Of a DNA stretch of 31,974 nt, positions 7,708-15,993 are shown piece after piece; the stretch's first letter is position 1; every line of letters starts with the position of its first letter. The stretch comes from CAZNUM01 sp964539305. GTDB taxonomy: Bacteria > Fidelibacterota > Marinisomatia > Marinisomatales > TCS55. The notes under the pieces were generated by a model, which saw only the letters and a program-made list of their open reading frames with translations, was not told where the DNA came from and did no database searches. Made by a program: the position numbers and the translations under genes. Location: the NCBI GenBank assembly GCA_964539305.1, contig CAZIIM010000023.1, positions 1-31,974 of the forward strand, written 5' to 3'.

Positions 7708-9429
7708 ATGGCCAAACAGCAGATCATAGATGTGGATGCGCTTAAGACCGATTTGGGTCGTTCTCCGAATGAAGAAGAAGTCCGCTTTTTAAGTCAGTTT
7801 GTTTCACGGTTGAAGCCTGTTCTGCGGTGGCGCCAGGCATTGGAACTGCTCCATTCGAAGGTAAAGGATCAGGATAAATCACTTCTCCTCGTATCGGAGC
7901 AGAAAACCGACCCTTTTAAAACCGATGGGAAGCTGGTGTGTCTTTCTCAAGGTTTTATCCGACAATTTCAGATTCAAACGGACGAGGGTATTATTTCAGG
8001 TGGAATCCGTCTTCATCCTTCCAAGAGAGCCTTAATCCCGGCTGAAAGTAAAATTCTTTTTTTCCCGGCAAACCGGTACCTGACCAGCTTCGTGAAAAAG
8101 GTTTATTCTTCCCCTCAGATTTATGACATTCGGCCCGTATTCAGGAACGGTCTGCCTTTGGCAATTTATTCTTTTCTTCACGAGGCATCGCATGGTTTCG
8201 GTATTTGTCTCCATGGCTTCCCTTCACCGAAGGACTTTTTCCACCATAAAACGGCCGGGCTACTTTTTGTTGTTGAAGATGGGGCTGAAAAAAATATTCT
8301 GCAAGCGGGAGCAATGGATGGATGTACAGGAATGGATTTGGGCCATTTGACTGAAGACGGGATATTTATTTTCAAGTCCGGCGACCTGAAATCGATTCGC
8401 ATCCCTGTCAAAGTTCTAAACAATCTTCTTGGTGATACAATCAGTAGTTCCAATCAACCGCCCGTGCTGGCGCCGGAGGAAAAATTTCAAATCACCCAGC
8501 GGTCCTTAAATTATGGATCAGCGATTCGTGATTTGCTCCGTCAGGTGAGATCCAAAGCGGAACCCCAGGTAATGCCTCAGAAATTGAGCGTGACATCACA
8601 GATCATCTGGGGGGCATTTGAAGGTCATCAAAAGTTTGCGGTTGCCTTAAACAATAACGATCATTTGAAAATACGGGATTGGGGCATTCGGGGGATGGCT
8701 TTCCTTTCCAACGCATCACGGCGACTGGTATGCCGGGGTGTGAAGCCCGAGACGGCCACGATTCTGATTCAAAGCGATTCACCTTCCCGTGAATTCACTG
8801 AATATATTCAAGGTTTGTCCAAGGCGGCGGCTCATTTAAGGCTTTCCATGGAACACTCCGGCATCGGAGAAAAGGAATCGGGTGAGATGACCAGTCGTGT
8901 GGCTGCCGGTGGATTTCTGCTTCGGGATGTTTTGTTTCCCCAAGCCTTTCAACAGGTAGGTGATTTCATTTCCATTTTGGGAAGTCACCGGGGTGAACTG
9001 GGAGGGAGTCTCTTTTATCAGCAGTTTTTTGATTCAATGGCTGGAATTCACCCGATCCTGGATCTGAATATGGAAGTCCGCATCCAGGAAGCGATCTTGA
9101 CCGGTATTCAAGCGGGTCTTATTCAATCTGCCAGACCCGTTTCAGGGGGTGGACTGGCGGTGGCGGTGGCCCGGTCTTTACATGCAACCAATTCCACTTT
9201 CGGAGCCCGAATCCATTTTTCACGGAAACTGAGTACGGAGGAACTCCTCTTTGGTGAATCCCAGGGTTTGATCCTCATTTCCATCCGGGAAGATGATCTC
9301 ATGGAGTTTGAACGGATTTGCATGAATATCGGTGTTCCCAGCACGACCATCGGGCGTGTCACAGGGGATGGACTGTTTACCTTCAACGACGTTGTGAAGC
9401 TGACCGTAAACGAATTACATTCCAAATAA
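7708..9429 (+). CDS. Degenerate PurL-like protein (AIR synthase superfamily, catalytic motifs lost)
   Basis: The 573-residue protein aligns by eye with phosphoribosylformylglycinamidine synthase PurL. Residues 11-30 (DLGRSPNEEEVRFLSQFVS) match the PurL N-terminus, but the invariant SEHC-Y-K stretch that should follow is replaced by RLKPVLRWR. The first AIRS half is shrunk, leaving a tail like AIRS_C (GLLFVVEDGAEK...GHLTEDGIFIF). The second half is better preserved, with a match to the PurL region 'AEAARNLACTGAEPLAI' at SNASRRLVCRGVKPETATI, then FISILGSHRGELGGS, RPVSGGGLAVAVA and GRVTGDGLF. The PurL S-D-G-G motif has become S-G-G-G. It is shorter than typical single-chain PurL (about 740 residues). 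A functional FGAM synthase is therefore unlikely; a structural or regulatory role is my inference. The frame is intact, so this is not simple decay. Confidence 0.75.
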   Translation: MAKQQIIDVDALKTDLGRSPNEEEVRFLSQFVSRLKPVLRWRQALELLHSKVKDQDKSLLLVSEQKTDPFKTDGKLVCLSQGFIRQFQIQTDEGIISGGIRLHPSKRALIPAESKILFFPANRYLTSFVKKVYSSPQIYDIRPVFRNGLPLAIYSFLHEASHGFGICLHGFPSPKDFFHHKTAGLLFVVEDGAEKNILQAGAMDGCTGMDLGHLTEDGIFIFKSGDLKSIRIPVKVLNNLLGDTISSSNQPPVLAPEEKFQITQRSLNYGSAIRDLLRQVRSKAEPQVMPQKLSVTSQIIWGAFEGHQKFAVALNNNDHLKIRDWGIRGMAFLSNASRRLVCRGVKPETATILIQSDSPSREFTEYIQGLSKAAAHLRLSMEHSGIGEKESGEMTSRVAAGGFLLRDVLFPQAFQQVGDFISILGSHRGELGGSLFYQQFFDSMAGIHPILDLNMEVRIQEAILTGIQAGLIQSARPVSGGGLAVAVARSLHATNSTFGARIHFSRKLSTEELLFGESQGLILISIREDDLMEFERICMNIGVPSTTIGRVTGDGLFTFNDVVKLTVNELHSK

Positions 9430-10073
9430 TGGATTATACGGTACACACCCCGGAAAGCAAGACGCTTCCCGTTCGAAACATCTACTGCGTTGGCCGAAAT
9501 TACGGGTCACATATAAGCGAGCTGCAGAATGAAATTCCGTCGGAACCAGTTCTATTCCAGAAATCCATTCCTGCTTTGAATACGGGCTCGGTAATTCACT
9601 TGCCACCCCACCGTACAATTCAACATGAGTTGGAAATCGTGGTCCTGATAGGCCAATCCACGGACAGTGTCCCTTCTGGAAAGGAAATGGATTTCATTAC
9701 CGGTCTGGCCTTGGGTTTGGATCTAACCGACCGCGAATTTCAGTCCAAACTCAAGGAAAAGCGACTGCCCTGGCTGATGTCAAAATCCTTTAAAGGGTCA
9801 GCAGTTGTTACTGAATTTCTTGAACCCGACAGCAGGCTTTGGGATGAGGATTTCTGGCTGGAAAAAAATGGTTCCGTTATCCAGAAAGGAAACCGGCGAG
9901 ATATGGTGTTTCCCCTTCCGGAGTTGATTCAATATTTAGCCAGTCATCTACCTTTGTTGGAAGGGGATCTTCTGTTTACGGGGACACCGGAAGGAGTAGG
10001 AACCTTATCTTCCGGTGATCGATGCAGGCTCGGGGTTGGTTCCCGGACTTTGGCGGTTTACACCGTCCAGTAG
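9429..10073 (+). CDS. Fumarylacetoacetate hydrolase (FAH) family protein
   Basis: A compact single-domain FAH-fold enzyme of 214 residues, the size of the acylpyruvase/oxaloacetate decarboxylase (FAHD1/YcgM) subgroup. Family elements visible: VGRNYGSHISEL, FQKSIPALNTG, the metal-binding carboxylates in QHELEIVVLIG and the Asp of LGLDLTDRE, the lysine in KSFKGSA, and the terminal GDLLFTGTPEGVG. The ATG overlaps the stop of the PurL-like gene (TAATG), so the two are translationally coupled. The frame can be extended upstream to 9318, but that lies inside the previous gene and is rejected. The exact substrate cannot be decided from the sequence. Confidence 0.88.
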   Translation: MDYTVHTPESKTLPVRNIYCVGRNYGSHISELQNEIPSEPVLFQKSIPALNTGSVIHLPPHRTIQHELEIVVLIGQSTDSVPSGKEMDFITGLALGLDLTDREFQSKLKEKRLPWLMSKSFKGSAVVTEFLEPDSRLWDEDFWLEKNGSVIQKGNRRDMVFPLPELIQYLASHLPLLEGDLLFTGTPEGVGTLSSGDRCRLGVGSRTLAVYTVQ

Positions 10074-10883
10074 TTAGATCGAAATACCTTTCTTCCGAAG
10101 CTCGTTTACTTTTTGACGGGTAATGTCCAGTATTTCCCCATGAATGTGGCCATTGGTGGCTAAAATTTGACGATCGAATATGGAATAGGGTTCACCATCC
10201 ATCCGGGTTACGCGACCGCCCGCCTCTTGCAGAATCACGATCCCCGCGGCCGAATCCCAGGGATGTAGATCGAATTCCCAGAATCCATCAAGGATACCCC
10301 GTGCCACATGGCAAAGGTCCACTGCAGCCGAACCTAAGCGGCGCACTCCCTGGGTCCGGTGGGTCAGGGTTTTAAACAGTTCCATGTTTGCGTTCCACAG
10401 GGGACCGTGTTCGTACCCGAAGCCGGTGACCAGGAGGCTGAGTTTGAGAGTGGAAACCGTCGATACCTGAATCTGTTTTACGTCAAAAAAGGCCCCTTTT
10501 CCCTTTACCGCAGAATATAATTGATTATTAGGTAGTTCCATAATGACCCCCAAGAGAGGCTCATGATTTTTTAAACAGGCGATGGAAACAGAAAAGGGGG
10601 AATAACCATGAACAAAGTTGGTGGTGCCGTCCAGGGGATCGATGACCCATAAATAGTCCGATTCCACGGTTTTCTGATCGCTTTCTTCTGCCAGGTAACC
10701 GTGGTTTGGAAATGCTTTCTGTAACCGATTCAGAATGATTTCCTCAGACCGTCGGTCCGTATCGGTCACCAGATTAGCCCAGCCTTTAAAATCGACCCGT
10801 TGTGGTTGGTTTAAAGCCTCCAGAATAGCACTGCTGGCTTCCCCGGCAGCCTGACAGGCTGTCTCAAGTAGATCGGAATACAC
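10074..10883 (-). CDS. suhB: Inositol monophosphatase family protein (SuhB-like)
   Basis: A metal-dependent sugar phosphatase. Metal ligands are seen at LAEESD, at the double motif IDPLDGTTNFVHG, and at HPWDSAAG near the C-terminus. It has 269 residues, the usual length. The start is GTG at 10883-10881 with AAGG upstream, 6 bp after the stop of the symporter gene, so both are one transcript. Its stop codon abuts the stop of the convergent FAH gene with no base between. It could act on inositol-1-phosphate, or have the wider sugar-phosphate or NusA-linked roles known for SuhB; the sequence does not decide. Confidence 0.92.
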   Translation of the reverse strand: MYSDLLETACQAAGEASSAILEALNQPQRVDFKGWANLVTDTDRRSEEIILNRLQKAFPNHGYLAEESDQKTVESDYLWVIDPLDGTTNFVHGYSPFSVSIACLKNHEPLLGVIMELPNNQLYSAVKGKGAFFDVKQIQVSTVSTLKLSLLVTGFGYEHGPLWNANMELFKTLTHRTQGVRRLGSAAVDLCHVARGILDGFWEFDLHPWDSAAGIVILQEAGGRVTRMDGEPYSIFDRQILATNGHIHGEILDITRQKVNELRKKGISI

Positions 10884-10889
10884 CGTACC

Positions 10890-12455
10890 TTAAGATGACT
10901 TTATTTTCTGTTTGTAGGGGATATGTTCTTTCGAAAAGTAGTTCTTCGTCATTTTGCGAAGGGTTGTGGACAGCAGAACGATGGAGATCAGGTTCGGAAA
11001 GGTCATAAATCCAAGGGCTGCGTCCCCAAACGCCCAGATGGCTTCTAGGCTGGCAATTGCACCGATAAATACAAATCCGACAAAAATCCACCGATAGGGT
11101 TTGATCGCTTTGGCGCCGAACAGATATTCGGTGGCCCGATCGCCGTAAAAGGACCAGCTTATGGCCGTTGAAATGGCAAACAGCAGGACGGAAAGGGTTA
11201 CGATTTTGTCCCCGAAGGGGAATAGCCAGGCCAGACCTGTTTTAAAGGCATAGGAGGTGAGCAGACTGCTGTTCAATAACTCTCCACTGAAGGAGGGGTC
11301 TATCCGAGTAGTGAAGTATTGGGTATGGTGCCAGGCGCCGGTAGTGATGATGACAAGACCGGTGAGGGAGCAAATGATAATGGTATCAATAAAGGGTCCC
11401 AGCATGGCCACAGAGCCTTCCCGGATGGGGTATTTGGTCTTCGCCGTGGAGTGGGCAATGGCGGCGCTTCCCTGTCCCGCTTCATTGGAGTAAAGACCCC
11501 GTTTAACCCCCCACAACATCGTATTCATTAGAACCAGAAATCCACCTCCGCCTACACCGGCGATTTCAGCCGGCGGGTGGAAGGCCAGACTAAAGACTTT
11601 ACTCAGGGCGTCCGGGATCGTGTCCAGCGTGGCTAGAAGAATCAGCAAGGCTGAGACCACATAGAAAATAGCCATAATAGGTGCCAGGAAACCGGTAACG
11701 TGACCGATTCGTTTAATCCCTCCAATAATAACCATACCTACGATAGTCGCCAGGATAATTCCGTTTAACACCTGCTGAACGGACAATTCAAATCCGCTGA
11801 AGAGTAAATGTTTTTTGGTAAGGAAATGGGCCGGACCCATTAGTTGGGTCATTTCGGAATAAACCTGGTCTGAAACGGTAAAGGACTGGATGGCGTTCCC
11901 GGTGGCGAAAGAACAGATGATGGCGAAAGCGGCGAATGAAACGGACAGCCAGCGCCATTTTTTCCCCAGACCATTCTCGATGGTGTACATGGGGCCACCG
12001 GCGGTGAATCCTTCTTCATCAATTTCCCTGTATTTCAAGGCCAGGGAACATTCGGCGAATTTTAATGTGGTGCCGAAAAAGGCCGTGACCCACATCCAGA
12101 AGAGGGCACCCGGTCCACCGTAATAGATGGCGGTTGCTACGCCGGCAATGTTTCCGATTCCGACGGTGGCGGAGAGGGCGGTGGTCAGGGCCCGGAAGTG
12201 GTTTAAATCACCCACATCATCGGGATTGTCATATATCCCGGCGGTGACTTTCACCCCGTGCCAGAAATGTCGTATTTGGGGCCAGCCCAGTTTAAAGGTA
12301 ACAAAAACACCCGTACCCACTAAGGCAAGTACCATTAAAGGGACGGCCCGCTTCGAAGGAAAACTCCAGATTCCCTCAAAAAATTCAATCCCGAATGCGT
12401 ATAGAATCAGACCAATAATTGAGAATGCAATAATCCCAGCTGTAGTTCGCTTCAT
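10890..12455 (-). CDS. Sodium:alanine/glycine symporter (AGCS family)
   Basis: An inner-membrane Na+-coupled amino-acid importer of the AGCS family (AgcS, DagA). The 521-residue protein is almost entirely membrane segments. Family signatures are visible: LSATVGIGNIAGVATAI, GGPMYTIENGLG, and RGLYSNEAGQGSAAIAHSTA followed by LGPFIDTIIICSLTG. The alanine/glycine preference is known for the family and has not been tested for this protein. The ATG at 12455-12453 follows AAAGGA. A promoter is predicted at 12485-12513, and suhB follows 6 bp downstream. Confidence 0.93.
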   Translation of the reverse strand: MKRTTAGIIAFSIIGLILYAFGIEFFEGIWSFPSKRAVPLMVLALVGTGVFVTFKLGWPQIRHFWHGVKVTAGIYDNPDDVGDLNHFRALTTALSATVGIGNIAGVATAIYYGGPGALFWMWVTAFFGTTLKFAECSLALKYREIDEEGFTAGGPMYTIENGLGKKWRWLSVSFAAFAIICSFATGNAIQSFTVSDQVYSEMTQLMGPAHFLTKKHLLFSGFELSVQQVLNGIILATIVGMVIIGGIKRIGHVTGFLAPIMAIFYVVSALLILLATLDTIPDALSKVFSLAFHPPAEIAGVGGGGFLVLMNTMLWGVKRGLYSNEAGQGSAAIAHSTAKTKYPIREGSVAMLGPFIDTIIICSLTGLVIITTGAWHHTQYFTTRIDPSFSGELLNSSLLTSYAFKTGLAWLFPFGDKIVTLSVLLFAISTAISWSFYGDRATEYLFGAKAIKPYRWIFVGFVFIGAIASLEAIWAFGDAALGFMTFPNLISIVLLSTTLRKMTKNYFSKEHIPYKQKIKSS

Positions 12456-12484
12456 ATTTCCTTTATCCTGAATTGTTGGGTGAA

Positions 12485-12513
12485 AGTTTACGGAGAGGAG
12501 ACCGTATGGGCAA
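12485..12513 (-). promoter_or_regulatory. Predicted sigma-70-type promoter for the symporter-suhB transcript
   Basis: On the minus strand TTGCCC (12513-12508) and TAAACT (12490-12485) are separated by exactly 17 bp. Each matches the consensus at four of six positions. Transcription would start near 12478, giving a leader of about 22 nt that contains the AAAGGA ribosome-binding site. Confidence 0.4.
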
Positions 12514-12524
12514 TTCCAAAGCTG

Positions 12525-12539
12525 CGATTCTGAGAATCG
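12525..12539. promoter_or_regulatory. Short palindrome between divergent promoters (possible operator)
   Basis: CGATTC-TGA-GAATCG is a perfect 6-bp inverted repeat with a 3-bp centre. It lies 12 bp upstream of the predicted -35 of the symporter promoter and between the two divergent transcription units, a usual place for a dimeric regulator. No regulator gene is adjacent, and a chance match is possible. Confidence 0.3.
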
Positions 12540-12570
12540 GCAGGCGAATCAGAAATTAATTGCACCCATC

Positions 12571-12599
12571 TTGTGCCTACGGGAAATAAAAATTATTAT
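12571..12599 (+). promoter_or_regulatory. Predicted sigma-70-type promoter for comEC and downstream genes
   Basis: TTGTGC (12571-12576) and TATTAT (12594-12599) are separated by 17 bp in an AT-rich stretch. Transcription would begin near 12606, leaving a leader of about 59 nt with a strong AGGAGG at 12615-12620. Confidence 0.5.
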
Positions 12600-12664
12600 T
12601 TATATTCCAATTTTAGGAGGTAAATATAATTTGTTCATTCCAGTAAGGACGGACCGTCATTCCA

Positions 12665-15025
12665 ATGAACTGGGGCCAAGCATTTAAGTCTAAACCACTG
12701 GTTTTTATCTGTCTTTCTTTTTGTGTCGGCCTTTTGATTGCCATAACGATTCCCAACCCAGCCATCGCATTCCTGTGCCTGCTGATGACTTTTTGTTTTC
12801 TTTGGTTTGTGAAAAAAGACTGGGCTTTTACGGCCACGTTTATGTTCCTCATTTTTGCCGGTGGCTGGTACGACCTGGCCCTTCAGTTGAGCACAACTCA
12901 GCGTCAGGTGGCTCAACTAGAATCGTATCATGGAAAACAGGTTTCTTTTACGGGTATTATTAGCGATCAGAAAGTATTTGAGACTCAATGCCGACTCACG
13001 GTTAAACGCGGAACCATCACTGATCCAGAAACGGGGCAAACATTTCCTACTGGCTTTCTGGTCTATATCCGGGGTGATTTTATTGGCGAGTTGGGAGATA
13101 CGGTTTCCGGAATTGGGAAGATGAAAAAGCTCATGGGGAAACGAAACCCGGGTGAATTCGATTTTAAAGAGTATTATTTGAGAAGAAATATTTATGTTCG
13201 TCTTTATACGACCAGCGAACAAGTCGAATTGAAAGAAAAGGGGCAAAGTGTTTCCCTAACCGGATTCTACTCCCAGGTACGAGCCGCAGTGAAAAGGAGT
13301 CTCGTTTTGGCCATTGGACCGGAATCAGGATTAATAACAGCCTTAATCCTGGGAGACAAATCACAAGTAGATCCGGAAGTCAAACAATCCTTTGTCAGAA
13401 CGGGTGTGATCCATGTGCTGGCAGTTTCGGGGTTGCACGTCGGATTCATACTGATTCTGTTGATCAGTCTGGCCCGGTTGTTCCGAATTCCCTGGGGCTG
13501 GGACCGTCTTTTTCTGATTCTAGGCCTCTGTTTTTATGTTGGACTAACAGGAGGGAAACCCAGCGTTGTCCGGGCCAGCATAATGGCAGGATTGTATTTA
13601 CTGGCTCCAGTGGTCAACCGCCCCGTCAATATCTGGAATATTATTGCCTTGGCTGCCCTTGCCATTCTGGTTGTGGATCCACTGGCTCTTCAGGATCTGG
13701 GTTTTCAGCTGAGCTTTATGGCTGTGATTTCAATTATTGTACTGTATGAACAATTTCAACGGATCCTGCCGGAGCACTTGAGAGTGAACAGAATTGAAAA
13801 TAAGGGGATTCAATCTATCTGGGCACTTTTTCTAGTTTCCCTGTCAGCTCAGATCGGAACCTTACCTTTTATTGCCTATTATTTCCACCGGGTTTCCCTG
13901 GTGGCTTTTCTGGCCAATCTTATGATTGTCCCCCTGGTGGGGGTCCTCCTGGCAACCGGCTTTTTAATCGTTCTGCTAGGGTGGCTGCCGGTTCTTGGTA
14001 TGATACTGGGACAGGCGGCCTGGTTTCTGACACGGGTGATTCAATCGCTTGCCAATGCTTTTTCAGTCGTGAAATTCGCCATGATCCCGGTCAAAGCCTG
14101 GGAACCCGTTACCGTGTTGACTTATTATGTACTTCTGGCTGGTTTTTTCCTCTTCCTTCAATCCCAATACCGGTCGAAAGGGATCATTCTACTGCTCCTG
14201 GTAGCGAATGTACTTGTCTGGAGACCGGCGGTTTCCAAACCGGGGTGGAATATCCTGTTTCTGGACGTGGGCGAAGGCGATGCTGCTGTGATTACTTTTC
14301 CGGAGGGGAAAGCGATGCTTATTGATAGTGGGCAACGAACCCGATACCGGGATTACGGAGCCAAAACAGTTGTTCCGCTCCTTGAATATTTAGGAATTCA
14401 TCACCTGAACTGGCTGGTCGCCACCCATCCTCATAATGACCATATTGGGGGACTGCTCTCCGTTGTTGAAACATTTCCAGTGGACACGGTATGGGAAATC
14501 AAGACCAGCTTCAATTCCTTGACTTTCCAGCAGCTTAATGAACGTTTACGGGAGAACGGAACTGTAATTCAATATCCCACGGCTGGCACCGCAAAATGGC
14601 TTGGTCCACACGAACTGGTAGAATTTTTTAATCCTATTGCAGACCTTCCTTCATCGAATGAAAACCTGAATAATCGAAGTTTGGTTTTCAAATTACTGGC
14701 CGGAAAAGTTCCAATTTTATTCCCCGGTGATCTGGAGCAGGAGGGAGAGGCGGTATTACTCGCTTACAATGATTTATTGAAAGCGGATCTGCTGAAAGTT
14801 GCCCATCACGGTGCCGCCACAAGTACGACGATTCCATTTTTAAATTTGACTAGGCCTGAATTAGCGATTGTTTCTGTTGGAGACGGGAATAAATTTGGAC
14901 ACCCTGCTCCCTTCATTTTAAGGCGATTGGAAAAGGCAGGCGTAAAGATTCACCGGACAGATCAGCAGGGTGCTCTCTGGATCTGGACGGATGGGAATAC
15001 CTATCGGGAGATCAGTTGGAAATAA
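12665..15025 (+). CDS. comEC: ComEC/Rec2-family DNA internalization channel
   Basis: ComEC is the inner-membrane channel through which single-stranded DNA enters during natural transformation. The 786-residue protein has the full architecture: two N-terminal membrane helices, a soluble DUF4131/OB-like segment (about 70-200), the competence membrane domain from GPESGLITALILGDKS and HVLAVSGLHVGFI onward, and a C-terminal metallo-beta-lactamase-like domain (about 530-786) with FLDVGEGDAAVI, THPHNDHIGG and KVAHHGAATST. The Shine-Dalgarno site directly before ATG 12665 is weak (AAGGAC, far upstream); a strong AGGAGG lies at 12615-12620, too far away. The gene overlaps the RNase HII fusion by 10 bp. 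Confidence 0.94.
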   Translation: MNWGQAFKSKPLVFICLSFCVGLLIAITIPNPAIAFLCLLMTFCFLWFVKKDWAFTATFMFLIFAGGWYDLALQLSTTQRQVAQLESYHGKQVSFTGIISDQKVFETQCRLTVKRGTITDPETGQTFPTGFLVYIRGDFIGELGDTVSGIGKMKKLMGKRNPGEFDFKEYYLRRNIYVRLYTTSEQVELKEKGQSVSLTGFYSQVRAAVKRSLVLAIGPESGLITALILGDKSQVDPEVKQSFVRTGVIHVLAVSGLHVGFILILLISLARLFRIPWGWDRLFLILGLCFYVGLTGGKPSVVRASIMAGLYLLAPVVNRPVNIWNIIALAALAILVVDPLALQDLGFQLSFMAVISIIVLYEQFQRILPEHLRVNRIENKGIQSIWALFLVSLSAQIGTLPFIAYYFHRVSLVAFLANLMIVPLVGVLLATGFLIVLLGWLPVLGMILGQAAWFLTRVIQSLANAFSVVKFAMIPVKAWEPVTVLTYYVLLAGFFLFLQSQYRSKGIILLLLVANVLVWRPAVSKPGWNILFLDVGEGDAAVITFPEGKAMLIDSGQRTRYRDYGAKTVVPLLEYLGIHHLNWLVATHPHNDHIGGLLSVVETFPVDTVWEIKTSFNSLTFQQLNERLRENGTVIQYPTAGTAKWLGPHELVEFFNPIADLPSSNENLNNRSLVFKLLAGKVPILFPGDLEQEGEAVLLAYNDLLKADLLKVAHHGAATSTTIPFLNLTRPELAIVSVGDGNKFGHPAPFILRRLEKAGVKIHRTDQQGALWIWTDGNTYREISWK

Positions 15026-15948
15026 TTGCAGGCGTGGATGAAGCGGGGAGGGGACCACTGGCTGGACCCGTTGTGGCGGCGGCGGTAATCCTGCCGCCGG
15101 ATCACGGCATTGAGGGTCTTCGGGATTCGAAGAAACTCACACCCCAAAAAAGGGAACAGCTTGAAGAACGCATCTGGGAAACAGCTTTGTCAATTGGTAT
15201 CGGAATTGTAGAGCCAGATGATATTGACCGCTTAAATATCCTCCGGGCCACCCAGTTGGCCATGCGGAAAGCGCTGGGGGGACTAAAACCGACACCAGAC
15301 AAGGCATTGATTGACGGCTTTCCGCTTCCTGGGAATATTGTCCCCAATGAAGGAATCATAGGGGGCGATGATCTAATTGATGAAATTAAGGCTGCCTCCA
15401 TTGTGGCCAAAGTCACTCGGGACCGAATCATGGAACAAATGGACGTCATCTTTCCCAACTTTGGATTTGCCAAACATAAAGGATACGGAACTCCCCAGCA
15501 TTTAAATGCATTAACCCGGTTTAAAGCCTGTCCTATCCACCGTAAATCCTTTTCACCCGTAAAACAGCATTTTCCCTCCCTGACCTGGCTGCGGGCTCAG
15601 AACCGAATCGGGGAATTGGGAGAACAGCTGGTGGCGTTACGCTATTACCACAGAGGATTTGAAATTCTGGCCATCAATGAACATTGCAGCCATTATGGCG
15701 AAATTGACCTTGTGACCCGGAAAGGAAATACCACTGTTTTCGTGGAAGTGAAAACATATTCAAAACAACAACTAGGCCATCCGCTTCAGAAACTGGATTC
15801 TTCCAAGCTGGCACGACTGGAGCGGGCCATTCAATTCTACTGCGACCATCATCCAGATATTGATGAAATCCGATTGGATGCGGTGGGTGTTTATCTGGGG
15901 AAGGGGCAGCCTGTCCTGAAACGACTGAAAGGAATCTTTCTAAACTAA
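15016..15948 (+). CDS. rnhB: Fusion of ribonuclease HII and a YraN/UPF0102 endonuclease-fold domain
   Basis: Residues 1 to about 190 are RNase HII, which nicks RNA-DNA hybrids and ribonucleotides in DNA: GVDEAGRGPLAGPVVAAAV (catalytic D8, E9), DSKKLTPQKRE, AASIVAKVTRDR and HKGYGTPQH are all present. Residues about 194-310 are a complete YraN domain: RIGELGEQLVALRYYHRGF, then GEIDLVTRKG and VFVEVKTYS, the D/ExK-type nuclease fold core. In many genomes rnhB and yraN are separate neighbours; here they share one uninterrupted frame. The start is TTG at 15016 with GGGAG upstream, within the end of comEC. No frameshift or stop is visible at the junction. Confidence 0.92.
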   Translation: MEIIAGVDEAGRGPLAGPVVAAAVILPPDHGIEGLRDSKKLTPQKREQLEERIWETALSIGIGIVEPDDIDRLNILRATQLAMRKALGGLKPTPDKALIDGFPLPGNIVPNEGIIGGDDLIDEIKAASIVAKVTRDRIMEQMDVIFPNFGFAKHKGYGTPQHLNALTRFKACPIHRKSFSPVKQHFPSLTWLRAQNRIGELGEQLVALRYYHRGFEILAINEHCSHYGEIDLVTRKGNTTVFVEVKTYSKQQLGHPLQKLDSSKLARLERAIQFYCDHHPDIDEIRLDAVGVYLGKGQPVLKRLKGIFLN

Positions 15949-15993
15949 AATACCTTATCCTACAACGGAGCACCGGTCTTAAATTCGCCGCCA

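Noticed and set aside
12613..12916. Two overlapping minus-strand ORFs over the start of comEC
   Set aside because: No domain content, low complexity, and they cover the well-supported comEC N-terminus and leader.
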